Assembly (NCBI RefSeq): GCF_029953635.1
Contig: NZ_CP124543.1
Span: 6,046,367-6,110,366, forward strand
Direction of reading: 5' to 3'
Length of the DNA: 64,000 nucleotides
Source of the DNA: Halotia branconii CENA392
GTDB taxonomy: Bacteria; Cyanobacteriota; Cyanobacteriia; Cyanobacteriales; Nostocaceae
The notes beneath the pieces are model-generated. The model worked only from the letters and a program-made list of their open reading frames with translations, had not been told where the DNA came from and did no database searches. Within the stretch, counting starts at the first letter, position 1, and every line of letters begins with the position of its first letter. Both the position numbers and the translations under genes were made by a program. Below are positions 17,346-26,700 of the stretch, piece after piece.

Positions 17346-17983
17346 GGGTCATGAATTGTACCATCAGGCATAATAGTCTCTCTGAGCTTTGCATAAGTTA
17401 TTTTTGTTTCATGGAGGTTCGCGTTACTTAAGTTTGCCTTAGTTAAGTTTGCCCAAGTAAGGTCTGCGCCAGTTAAATTCACCTCAGTTAAATTAGCCTC
17501 TAACAATATTGCTCCACATAATTTTGCTGCTGTGAGATTTGCTCTAGCTAAATTGGCTTCAATTAAGGATGCTTCAATTAATGTCGCTTCAGTCAAATCT
17601 GCTTCTCTGAAATCTACATCACACAAAGAAGCTCCCCAAAGTTTACAACCACTGCATTGCACTCTCCACAAAAAAGCTCTACACAAATTTGCGTGCGTTA
17701 AATCGGCATTCATCAAATTAGCTTCCGATAAAGAGGCTTCATATAAATTAGCTCCCTGTAGACTCGCTTGTGTTAAATTCGCTTGATTGAGATTAGCACC
17801 AGTGAGAATAGAACCACATAAATTAGCCTCTTGTAAATCTGCTTCTATCAAGTTGACACCACTTAAATCGATTCCTCTCAAGTCAATACCACTTAAATCA
17901 CAGCCACTAAAATCCCGACGCTGACAAAATTTATCTTTGATTTGACTCAATATTAATTCTTGTTTGTCAGCATAATTTCTCAT
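17327..17983 (-). CDS. pentapeptide repeat protein
   Basis: About 218 residues, mostly A(D/N)Lxx pentapeptide repeats forming a right-handed quadrilateral beta-helix. A short N-terminal region (NYADKQELILSQIKDKF) precedes them. ATG 17983 has GAGGTAAATACC in front and is preferred over a further upstream in-frame start at 18064. Several cysteines (CDL, CGS, CRAF, CSGC) lie in the first half. Function of free-standing pentapeptide proteins in cyanobacteria is mostly unknown. The last residues (YTVLL) and the stop codon are encoded by a family C MITE, so the original C-terminus was probably different. Confidence 0.85.
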   Translation of the reverse strand: MRNYADKQELILSQIKDKFCQRRDFSGCDLSGIDLRGIDLSGVNLIEADLQEANLCGSILTGANLNQANLTQASLQGANLYEASLSEANLMNADLTHANLCRAFLWRVQCSGCKLWGASLCDVDFREADLTEATLIEASLIEANLARANLTAAKLCGAILLEANLTEVNLTGADLTWANLTKANLSNANLHETKITYAKLRETIMPDGTIHDPYTVLL

Positions 17984-18064
17984 GGTATTTACCTCAGAGT
18001 GTAAATAATTGCAAAAGTCAATTTTGAGATTTACTGTATATCGAGAGTACACCCCAAACGACAA

Positions 18065-18654
18065 TTAGTGGAGTCAAAAATCAGAAATAAATTGAGAAAA
18101 AACTACTTAAGTAACGGAAAACGAACTTAGTAAGTAGTTTGCCCAACAAAAAACGCTGACATAAGTCAGGAAAAATTGATAATGTAAAAAAATGTCATTT
18201 TTAAATATCAATGGCTAATAGGGTATAAAATATAAGACTCATATTTGATTTTTGAAAAAATTCAGTACGCCTCAAAGAGCCTTGTTCCCTGTTCCCTGCC
18301 TATCGCGCTTGCGCTGCGCTTCTGTGCGAGACGCTTTGCGAACGCGCACCACACAAGTAATTTCACCAAATAAAACCGGATTTTTATATAAGATTAATTA
18401 CTCATTACTAATAAATAGTAAACTTTAATTTTCCAGAAAAAAATTTGCATTAAAGATTCCCAAAAACCAAAAGATTAGAGAAGGTTCAGTTGAGATACCT
18501 GTAAGTGTGATTCGTTCTGAATAAACTCATAATTTGGGAAAATTTCCAGCTTGAATATATGAAAGTTTGATTTTACAAATGATTTAGGATTACTATGTAT
18601 ATTAGCAGCAATATAAGTCTAATTTATGTAATAAATCTGACATTTTAACCTTAG
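18065..18654. other. intergenic region with one palindromic repeat
   Basis: AT-rich DNA with a palindromic dispersed repeat near 18298-18350 (GCGCTTGCGCTGCGCTTCTG and GACGCTTTGCGAACGCGC). Nothing else recognised; it presumably carries the promoter of the pentapeptide gene and of the damaged kinase. Confidence 0.45.
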
Positions 18655-18783
18655 GTAGCGCAAACAAGTAAAAGCTACATTGCGGAAAGTAAACAACTAT
18701 TTCATCAAATGGTAGACGCATTTCCCTCCCTAATGTGGATGTTGGACACACATTAACTCTGTTATTACTTCGATAGAACTTGC
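18655..18783 (+). pseudogene. broken N-terminal PAS segment of the hybrid kinase
   Basis: The frame encodes LFHQMVDAFPSLMWMLDTH, then a TAA stop (18754-18756), then LCYYFDRT, a typical PAS start. Right after it, ACTTGCCGGAGTTTAAAGG must gain one base (TGG CCG GAG TTT AAA) to join the PAS continuation EFKGRTVEEKM of the next gene. So one nonsense change and one single-base loss separate the first PAS strands from the rest. An in-frame ATG at 18709 may be the old start. Confidence 0.75.
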
Positions 18784-20837
18784 CGGAGTTTAAAGGTCGT
18801 ACAGTGGAGGAAAAAATGTGTCCTAGTTGCTTCCAAGGGGTACATCCCGATGATTTACAGCGTTATTTTGATACTTATATAAATGCGTTTAACGCTCGTC
18901 AAGAATTTAAAATGGAGTATCGGCTTCAACGTTTTGACGGCGAATATCGTTGGATTTTAGATATAGGAATGCCGCGTTTTACCTCAGAAGGCAATTTTCT
19001 GGGTTATATCGGCTCAAGTATTGATATTAACGATCGCAAACAAGCAGAAGCAGAACGTGAACTTATGTTAGCGCGATCGCAGCAACACGCCAAACAATTG
19101 CATGGGTTGACTGAGGCAGCATTGGCAATTAATTCAGTATTCTCTATTGAAGAAGTTATAAAAATAATTACAGAACAGGCACGGGCTATTATCGGCGCAC
19201 ACCAATCTGTTACCAGTATAACAGTAGATCAAAACTGGGCAGAGTCGATTAGTTGCATTTCCCTTTCAGAACGATATACTGCATGGAAAAATTATTTAGA
19301 AAAGCTTAATGGTTCGTGCATTAATGACTACCTTTGTCAGATGAATGCTTCTGTGCGGATGACTCAAGCTGAACTCGAAGCTTATCCTTTGTGGCAGGGT
19401 TTTGGGCAAGAAGCCGACAAGCATCCACCCATGCGGGGATGGCTAGCTGCACCATTAATTGCGCGAGATGGTCATAACATCGGACTAATTCAATTAAGCG
19501 ATAAATATGAAGGCGAGTTTACTGAAGAAGACGAAGCTATTATTGTCCAGTTAGCTCAAATGGCATCAATAGCAATTGAAAATACTAGACTTTACGCAGC
19601 AGAACAGCAAGCACGTACTCAAGCCGAAGAAGCAAACAGCATTAAAGACCAGTTTCTTGCTGTGCTTTCCCACGAGTTGCGCTCCCCACTGAATCCTATT
19701 TTGGGTTGGTCTAAGCTACTCCAAAGTCGGAAATTTGATGCTTCAAAAACAGCAGCAGCCTTATCAACCATTGAGCGAAATGCCAAGTTACAGGCTCAGT
19801 TGATTGAAGATTTGCTGGATGTGTCGCATATTCTTCAAGGGAAGTTGACATTAAATGTGAATATAGTCGATTTGGTATCAACCATTTCTAGTGCTTTGGA
19901 GACAGTACGTTTAGCCGCTGAAGCAAAATCTATTGATGTCAAATTTTCGACTTTTCCCCAGTTGAAACCGCAATATTTTGATTTAAATGTTGAATCTATT
20001 GATCATCAAAAGCAATCTCCCGATTCCACATTCTTAGTAATAGGCGACCCTAATCGCTTACAGCAAGTTATTTGGAATTTACTTTCTAACGCTGTTAAAT
20101 TCACACCCCCAGGTGGGAAAGTGCAAGTTTACCTAGAGCGTAATGATTCTCATATTCAAATCCGAGTCATGGATACAGGTAAAGGCATTGACTCTAACTT
20201 TTTACCATACGTATTTGATTACTTTCGCCAAGCAGATAGTGCTACTACCAGAAAATTTGGGGGATTAGGGTTAGGACTGGCGATCGTGCGACAATTAGTA
20301 GAACTCCACGGAGGTATAGTCCTGGTAGAAAGTCCAGGTGAAGGGCAAGGAGCAACATTTACAATCCAGTTGCCACTTTTACCAATAAAAGGTGAAACAC
20401 CAGAAGGGCAAAAAGAAGCAGAAATAGACTTTAACTTGCGTAGCCTTCAAGGAATGAAAATCTTAGTTGTGGATGATGATATTGATTCACGAGACTTTAT
20501 CAGTTTTGTGCTGCAAGAAGAGGGTGCAGAGGTAATATCAGTCTCGTCGGCTATTGAGGCATTGGAAACCTTATCAAATTTCTTACCAGATGTGCTGTTA
20601 AGCGATATTGGTATGCCAGAAATGGATGGCTATATGCTGATTCGCCAAATTAGAGCTGGGACACCAAATGAAGGCGGACAAATTCCCGCGATCGCTTTAA
20701 CGGCTTATGCTGGAGAATATAATCACCAACAAGCAATTTCCGCAGGTTTTCAGATGCATGTTACTAAGCCAGCAGAACCATCTGAGCTAATTGCAGCTGT
20801 TAACAAACTGACGAAAAAGTCAATGGTTAGTAGTTAG
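18780..20837 (+). CDS. hybrid histidine kinase (partial PAS-GAF-HisKA-HATPase-REC)
   Basis: 685 residues in the open frame. Partial PAS (GVHPDDLQRYF, to about residue 95), GAF (about 105-275), HisKA with LSHELRSPLNPILGW (His near 297), HATPase (NLLSNAVKF, LGLGLAIVRQL), and a C-terminal receiver (KILVVDDDIDSR, phospho-acceptor in LLSDIGMPEMDGY, terminal HVTKP). The true N-terminus is interrupted by a stop and a frameshift just upstream. Translation could still start at TTG 18780 or ATG 18816 and give an active kinase without its first sensor domain. Whether it is expressed is unknown. It has a fragmentary paralog at 10404-10580. Confidence 0.82.
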   Translation: MPEFKGRTVEEKMCPSCFQGVHPDDLQRYFDTYINAFNARQEFKMEYRLQRFDGEYRWILDIGMPRFTSEGNFLGYIGSSIDINDRKQAEAERELMLARSQQHAKQLHGLTEAALAINSVFSIEEVIKIITEQARAIIGAHQSVTSITVDQNWAESISCISLSERYTAWKNYLEKLNGSCINDYLCQMNASVRMTQAELEAYPLWQGFGQEADKHPPMRGWLAAPLIARDGHNIGLIQLSDKYEGEFTEEDEAIIVQLAQMASIAIENTRLYAAEQQARTQAEEANSIKDQFLAVLSHELRSPLNPILGWSKLLQSRKFDASKTAAALSTIERNAKLQAQLIEDLLDVSHILQGKLTLNVNIVDLVSTISSALETVRLAAEAKSIDVKFSTFPQLKPQYFDLNVESIDHQKQSPDSTFLVIGDPNRLQQVIWNLLSNAVKFTPPGGKVQVYLERNDSHIQIRVMDTGKGIDSNFLPYVFDYFRQADSATTRKFGGLGLGLAIVRQLVELHGGIVLVESPGEGQGATFTIQLPLLPIKGETPEGQKEAEIDFNLRSLQGMKILVVDDDIDSRDFISFVLQEEGAEVISVSSAIEALETLSNFLPDVLLSDIGMPEMDGYMLIRQIRAGTPNEGGQIPAIALTAYAGEYNHQQAISAGFQMHVTKPAEPSELIAAVNKLTKKSMVSS

Positions 20838-20936
20838 TAGTTAGTTGTCAGTTGTCAGTAGTGTTTTTTTTCTTGCCCCCCTGCCCCTCTGCCCCTCTGC
20901 CCCTCTGCCTCCCCTGCTTCCCCCAGGGCTGTTTCA

Positions 20937-22070
20937 TTACACAAGACGAAGCAGTTTGTCAATATCATGAGAGAGAAATCTGTGAGCAGTTGTGATGGAA
21001 GTATGACCATTTCGGCGGAGGATGTTGAGAGCGATTGCGCGAATGATGGAAAGATTTGCCGGAGCATTGCCCATACGGATTGTCGAACTATCTTCTTTCA
21101 ACACAACATCTTTCAACGGCAGTCGCCTCAAGTCGGGAAACCCGCCCACGGCGCTGCCTCCCCAATGGAGGCAATTTTCGATACCCCAATGAGCGCGAAT
21201 ACCGAAAGCAAATTCCTTTGCTGTCCGAATCAGACTGCTAATATAACAGACAATTTCATGATATTTTTTACCTTTTCTCGTACCAATTCTTTCAACCCTA
21301 ATTAAAGATTGTATTCCTGTCCATTCTGGGTCAATTCCATTGATATCATGAAAAACTTCGACAGTACGTGTTGTCAATCTATCTCTAGTCTTTTCTGTCT
21401 CAACTATACGAGAAGTTGGTTTTCTGGTGCTAGCAATGTGTTGAATATGGCGATGTAGTTTAGGTTGATTATCTTTCACAGCAATGACGTAATCATTACC
21501 GCCCTCTATAATTATTTGGCAAGTTTTTTTTGGCAATGTAAAGAATCGAAACTGAATACCACACCTTCTAGACCCAATGCTGCGATTAGCTCTTGTACAA
21601 CGAGTATTTCACTTTTTTGCTGATTCTCAAATTTACCCATGCCAACAACTAGCCCTCTTTTACCAGCAAATACTGATACTATACTGACAAAATTCTGATG
21701 AGATGAATTGTAGTTTTGCACTGTACCCTTAATACTTTTCCCATCTGTAGCACACCATTCTGCTGACTCTAAATTTACATAATCTTTTGCCCATTTATGA
21801 AATTTTTCCGCAAGTTTATCAAACTCTACTCCCATCACTACTCGTCGGATTGTTGAATATGAGGGAACTCCATGTTTTTGAATGCTAAATTTCTCTATTA
21901 ATACTCGACGATGCCGTTTGACAAAATCGGGAACACCCACGATATCCCATATATCCATTCATTGTTCCCATGATGACAAACAGCAATACTAACCATAGTG
22001 GATGTCTTCGTCCATCAGTCGTTCTCAAGTCTTCGACTTGCTTCAATTGTTCAATCAGAGCTGCACCCAT
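20937..22070 (-). pseudogene. ISAs1-family transposase, frameshifted
   Basis: Read from ATG 22070, three consecutive frames encode one ISAs1 transposase (DDE type with N-terminal helix LIEQLKQVEDLRTTDGRRH). The first frame ends near MNGYMGYRG: an extra G at about 21935 shifts it into VPDFVKRHRRVLIEKF. The second shift is at an A8 run (coding strand, 21524-21531) between HCQKK and TCQIIIEGGNDYVIAVK. Also, 21114-21160 is a foreign palindromic repeat inserted in frame between LHW and DVVLKEDSS. The enzyme should be dead unless the A8 run slips, which would not repair the first shift. Confidence 0.85.
21114..21160. repeat. palindromic element inserted in frame in a transposase
   Basis: CAACGGCAGTCGCCTCAAGT through GCGCTGCCTC, with inverted core around TCGGGAAACCCG. 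The same element in the other orientation is at 47509-47555 and, diverged, at 11291-11340. Here it adds residues such as GGSAVGGFPDLRRLP to the transposase sequence without a frameshift. Confidence 0.75.
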
Positions 22071-22129
22071 GATTTTTATCCCCCTCAACACTTGCCATTT
22101 TACCTGTTTTAGGGAATGAAACAGCCCTG

Positions 22130-22493
22130 CTGTATAGCCGGGTAGGTCTTTGAGAACTTGAGTATTAATGGTTTTGAAAAGACGTTCTACAATACCACCT
22201 TCGGGTAGGCGATCGCGTAGTTCACACTGAAAATCTAGTTTCTTACCAATAGCTTTGAGATGTTTTGAATTAAAATCTTTGCCACCATCTGTAAAAAAAT
22301 ATTGATAAGGAAGTCCGTATATATCCCAAAACTGTCCATCTCGTGTTACCACTGTCATCCACGATCCCGAACCGGGATTTCTAACTTTTGTCTTCTTTGT
22401 ATGCTGTTCTATTAAAGGAGCTAAAATTCTATAAACAGTAGCTTGATGAGGATGATCTCCTGGTTTAAGTTTAAGATCTACCCTTGCGTGGCG
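22130..22493 (-). pseudogene. internally deleted tnsB-like transposase fragment
   Basis: One open frame of about 121 codons without a proper start. The first part, HPHQATVYRILAPLIEQ then KVRNPGSGSW and VVTRDGQ, matches the region before the catalytic core of TnsB/TniA-type transposases. It jumps directly to IYGLPYQYFFTDGGKDF and RLPEGGIVERLF, the second aspartate and glutamate regions of the rve core. The part with the first catalytic aspartate (usually QCDHT) is missing, so a deletion joined the two blocks. The 3' part is cut by the ISAs1 element. Relatives include TnsB of cyanobacterial Tn7-like and type V-K CAST elements. Dead gene. Confidence 0.8.
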
Positions 22494-22549
22494 CTATAGA
22501 CTGTTGCGACATTATTCGCGAAAAACGACATATAATCTGCGAATGTACA
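22494..22549 (-). mobile_element. transposon end of a TnsB-type (CAST/Tn7-like) element
   Basis: Read on the minus strand from 22549 it begins TGTACATTCGCAGATTATAT, continues with GTCG, and carries a second half-copy TTCGCGAATAATGTCGCAA. These are two similar repeats of the form TTCGC-N-ATnATnTGTCG, as expected for TnsB binding sites behind a TGTACA tip. Cyanobacterial CAST elements have ends of this design (from memory). It runs straight into tnsB coding sequence, so the normal spacer and the tnsB start are deleted. Other transposon parts (tnsC, tniQ, cas12k, CRISPR, other end) are not in the window. Confidence 0.7.
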
Positions 22550-22567
22550 TGTATGACCGAAAGCAGG

Positions 22568-22611
22568 CGATCGCACATTCCAGACCTGTCAAAATTGGTA
22601 ATGCGATCGTC
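22568..22611. repeat. single copy of the GCGATCGCACATTC...GGTAATGCGATCG repeat
   Basis: One monomer of the same repeat that forms the array at 23150-23696. The two loci flank hicAB on either side. Confidence 0.75.
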
Positions 22612-22691
22612 TTAAATCTTAACATCGCTTGCATATCTTCTGCGATCGCATACTGAAGTTAATATACTGTGGTTGATAGTCGATCTAAATA

Positions 22692-22918
22692 ATGCCTAAG
22701 AAAATTAGGGAGTTAAAACAATGGTTACGCCAAGTAGGTTTTACTAAACTCCCAGGAAAAGGAAGCCATACTAACTGGATATATCCCTTATATGCTGGAA
22801 AGCTAACGGTTTCAGGAAAGATAGTTCGGACGCTAAACCCTACCAAGAAAAGGATGTGCAACAAGCTATAAAAGAGGTAGAGTCCAAACAACAGCAACAG
22901 AAGCAGGAAGATGAGTAA
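22692..22918 (+). pseudogene. hicA: hicA toxin, frameshifted
   Basis: Begins MPKKIRELKQWLRQVGF, with the HicA core GKGSHTNWIYP including the catalytic histidine. After VSGK the frame runs off. Moving to the next frame restores DSSDAKPYQEKDVQQAIKEV and a stop (22916-22918) that overlaps the hicB start in ATGAGTAA. The distance 22692-22918 is one base short of a multiple of three, so a single base near 22820 is lost. HicA is a small double-stranded-RNA-binding ribonuclease; the C-terminal helix is lost, so it is probably inactive. Confidence 0.85.
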
Positions 22919-23129
22919 CTTTAAGTATCAAATGTTAATTCAATGGTCTGTTGAAGATAACTGCTTCTTAGTTGGATTCCCTGATTTTCCCGGACAGCGT
23001 TGGCGCACTCATGGCGATACTTATGAGGAAGTTGTGGCGAACGGCATTGAAGCGTTAGAATCCCTAATTATGGCTTACGAAGCCACAAATGAACCGCTTC
23101 CACAGCCAACAGTTTATCAAGTTGCGTAA
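22911..23129 (+). CDS. hicB: HicB-family antitoxin
   Basis: 72 residues with the HicB partial RNase-H fold: YQMLIQWSVEDNCFLVGFPD and the region WRTHGDTYEEVVANGIEALE. It normally binds and neutralises HicA and represses the operon. It overlaps the 3' end of hicA by 8 bp. No C-terminal DNA-binding ribbon-helix-helix is present, as in short HicB forms. With its toxin frameshifted, it is an antitoxin left alone. Confidence 0.9.
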   Translation: MSNFKYQMLIQWSVEDNCFLVGFPDFPGQRWRTHGDTYEEVVANGIEALESLIMAYEATNEPLPQPTVYQVA

Positions 23130-23149
23130 TTGAGTCTGTTACTATACGT

Positions 23150-23696
23150 ATCAGAATTGGTGATGCGATCACTCTTACTGTATGAGTGTAAAGGGATGGG
23201 TAGTGCGATCGCACATTCAAAACCTGTCAGAATCGGTAATGCGATCGCTCTTACTGTAGTGTAAAGAGATGAGTAGTGCGATCGCACATTCAAGACCTGT
23301 CAGAATCGGTAATGCGATCGCGATTACTGGATTAGTTTAAAGGCATGGAGAGTGCGATCGCACCTTCAAACCCTGTCAGAATTGGTAATGCGATCGCACA
23401 TTCAAAACCTGTCAAAATTGGTAATGCGATCGCACATTCAAAACCTGTCAGAATCGGTAATGCGATCGCTCTTACTGTAGTGTAAAGAGATGAGTAGTGC
23501 GATCGCACATTCAAGACCTGTCAGAATCGGTAATGCGATCGCGATTACTGGATTAGTTTAAAGGCATGGAGAGTGCGATCGCACCTTCAAACCCTGTCAG
23601 AATTGGTAATGCGATCGCACATTCAAGACCTGTCAAAATTGGTAATGCGATCGCTCTTACTGTATGAGTGTAAAGAGATGGGGAGTGCGATCGCCT
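23150..23696. repeat. HIP1-rich repeat array with a 221-bp tandem duplication
   Basis: Built from monomers GCGATCGCACATTCAAAACC-TGTCAGAATCGGTAAT alternating with GCGATCGCTCTTACTGTA-GTGTAAAGAGATGAGTA or GCGATCGCGATTACTGGATT. The block 23205-23425 is repeated almost unchanged as 23426-23646 (period 221 bp). Not a CRISPR: units differ in length, spacers are themselves repeated, and HIP1 palindromes bound each unit. It lies between hicB and the 3' end of the NACHT gene. Confidence 0.85.
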
Positions 23697-23722
23697 AAAC
23701 ATAGCTTGCATATCTCTCAGAT

Positions 23723-26700
23723 TTATTCTCCATCTTCCACCGCACCTAATGCTTTAAGGGTAGCTTTGTCAGCTTCGGTTAAGCCTTTAACACCTGTGAT
23801 GTTCATACGTTCATAAGGGCGATCGCTAAGTGTTTTGATACAATCGCCTGTTTTTATATCCCAAAACTTAATTGTGCCATCACCACTACTACTAGCAAGC
23901 GTTTTACGATCTGGACTAAAATTAACTGAAGTGATCCACTGTGTATGTCCCTGTAAAATTTTTAGGCATTTACCACTGTTGACATCCCAAAGTCTTATAG
24001 TATTGTCAAAACTACCACTAGCAAGCATTTCATCTTCTGCACTTAAGGCAATGGAGTGTACCCCTATACTCTCATGCTGCAAAGTCTTTAAACATTGCCT
24101 ACTATTGAGATCCCATAACCTAATCATCGCTTCATCACCGCTACTGGCAAGAAACTGACTATTTGAGCTAAAAACAACTGAACGCACCCAATTTGTATGT
24201 CCTTTTAGAGTCATTTGGCATGAGCCAGTGTGAATATGCCATAATCTTACAGTTTGATCTAAGCCACCACTGACCAAGAATTGACCGTCTGGACTAAAGG
24301 CAATTGATAAGACTCCACCGTTAAGTCCTTGAAAAGTTTTAAAACACTCACCTGTTAAAGTATTCCAGAGCTTTACAGTACCGTCACCACTGCTACTGGC
24401 AAGAAACTGACAATCTGGACTGAAGATAACTGAACGAACCCAATCATGATGTCCTTGCATAATTTTTAGACACTCACCAGTATCGGATTTCCACAACCTT
24501 ACTGTTCTGTCATGACCACCACTAGCAATCATTTTGCTGTCAGAACTAAAAGCTACTGAACGTATCAAGTCAGTTTGTTCTTGGGTAAGTTTCAAGCATT
24601 TACCTGTCTTGACATCCCATATTTTTACTATTTGATCATTGCCACCGCTAACAAGACTTTGACCATCTGGACTAAAAGCGATTGAACGTACAGCATTGTT
24701 ATATCCCTGAAAAATTCTCAAACATTCTCCTGTATCCACATTCCAAAACCTAAGTGTTTGGTCTCTACTGCCACTAGCAAGAGTTTTACCATTTGAGCTA
24801 AAAGCCACTGACCAAACTGAACTTGTGTGTCCTAGCAATGTTTTCAGGCATTTTCCAGTATGAAAATTCCATAACTTCACCGTTTGATCTCCACCACCAC
24901 TAGCAAGAGTCTGACCATCAGGACTAAAGACCACTGAGTTGATCCAAATATCATGCGCGTGTAAAGTTTTCAGACATTCTCCAGTATTGACATTCCATAA
25001 CCTGATTGTTTTATCGGCACTGCCACTGGCAAGTATCTGATTATCTGGACTAAAAGCAACAGACTCTACAAGATAGTTATGCCCGTGTAAAATTTTCAGA
25101 CATTCTCCAGTATTGACGTTCCATAACCTGATTGTTTTATCGCTGCTGCCACTGGCAAGTATCTGATTATCTGAACTAAAGCTAACAGAGAGAACGGTTT
25201 TTGTATGTCCTGTTAGAGTTTTCAAACATTCTCCTGTATGTATATCCCAAAGTCTTATTATTTTGTTAGTACTGCCACTAGCAAGAATTTTGCCATTTGG
25301 ACTAAAACTAACTGAACGTAACCAACTGTCATTTTCAGTTAACGTTTTTAAGCATTTACCGTTATGAAGATCCCATATTTTTATTCTGTGATCGTAACCA
25401 CCAGTAGCAAGAATTTTTTCTATGGGGCTGAAAGAAACTGACCAGACTGCGGTTTGATGTCCTTCAAGAGTTAAAATTTCTTTTCCTGTTGACACATGCC
25501 ATAAGTGAACTATGCCATCTGATTCATGACCTGTAGCTAAAAGGCTTGAATCTGGATTAAATGCAACAGACAAAATAGAACCAAAAGTTTCAGCAAATAG
25601 AGAATTTATCAGATTGGCTTGTGCAAAAGTGACATCACGTAAGCTGGCATAAGTCAAATCAGCACTATTAATTACCACACATGAAAAATCTTTTCCTTCT
25701 AATGCTCCCTTATCAACTTTCACCGCCAACGTTGCCGCATTCCCGCCAACATAACCTGCTTCATCTTCAGTTTTACCCCGCGTCGCTTCAATAACCTTAA
25801 TAAGGGACTCATTATTAGCTAACATCGGCAGAAGTAAATCCATTACTGCTTTCGTGAGTGGTGCTTTACCAAATGTCTCTCTCAACTTATCCAAAGATTC
25901 ACTTCTAAATTCCTTCAGTAGTGCGATCGCCTCACCACTCCCTTGACGCGAAAAATAACCAGACCAAGTATAATCAACAGGGGCGACAGTTTTATCTACA
26001 AGCGATCGCCCCTGTGCCAATTCCGTAAAATCACTCGCCAAAGCCCCCAACTCTGCGGCAAATTTATACGCTACAAAAAACTCTAACAGCGACCTATGCG
26101 CCGGAGTATAATCACCATCAGCATTGCGGACAAGCATCGTCTGCGCCATCATGTCATAATGCCAGTGGTCTAAATCTTTCTCTTCTTGAACACTAGAACC
26201 AAATAAGCGGCGTATGCGTTCTGGGAACAGCCGATAATTCAGGCTCATTTGGTCATTAGATAGCATTTCCCAAGAAAGTTCGCACAAAAAGTACAGTTTA
26301 TCTGCCAAAGAAGTAAAAGTACGTTCTGCTTTGATATCGCGTTCCATCTTGCGCCGCACTGCATATAAATAAACCCGTGACATATCCACAGGTTTACCCG
26401 CTTCAATATCTGGCAATGCTTCCAAGATTAAATCGGTCATTACTGGACGACGGGCTAAGTCTAATAATTGCGGATTACTCAAGACTTGTTCAACTGTCGC
26501 GGCTTCAGCTTGGTATGACAAACAGGCGCGAATTTGCTCATCGTTGAATTTTTCCAATTCCAAAACTTCAAATTGCGGTGTTTCCCCGGTTAATTTTTTA
26601 GTTGATGCTTGCAATTCTGCATTGAGTAAAGCACGTCCTTCTTTCGCCTCTGGAAAATGCTCAGTCCGACAGGTGAGAATAACTTTAGCACCGGGAACTA

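Larger units (their letters stand above)
20924..22129. mobile_element. insertion sequence, ISAs1 family, degenerate
   Basis: 1206 bp bounded by perfect 15-bp inverted ends: CAGGGCTGTTTCATT at the left (20924-20938) and AATGAAACAGCCCTG at the right (22115-22129). These ends and the transposase type match the ISAs1 family. No target duplication is visible, because the left flank is a purine/pyrimidine repeat and the right flank is a tnsB fragment. This suggests an adjacent deletion after insertion. It interrupts the tnsB remnant after the codons for DLPGYTA. Confidence 0.85.

Noticed and set aside
21512..21536. Programmed frameshift or slippage at the A8 run of the ISAs1 transposase
   Set aside because: Slippage would mend this break, but a separate extra G near 21935 and an inserted repeat remain, so the gene is simply degenerate.
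23150..23696. CRISPR-like array
   Set aside because: Units vary in length, the intervening sequences are repeated, HIP1 octamers bound the units, and no cas gene is near.
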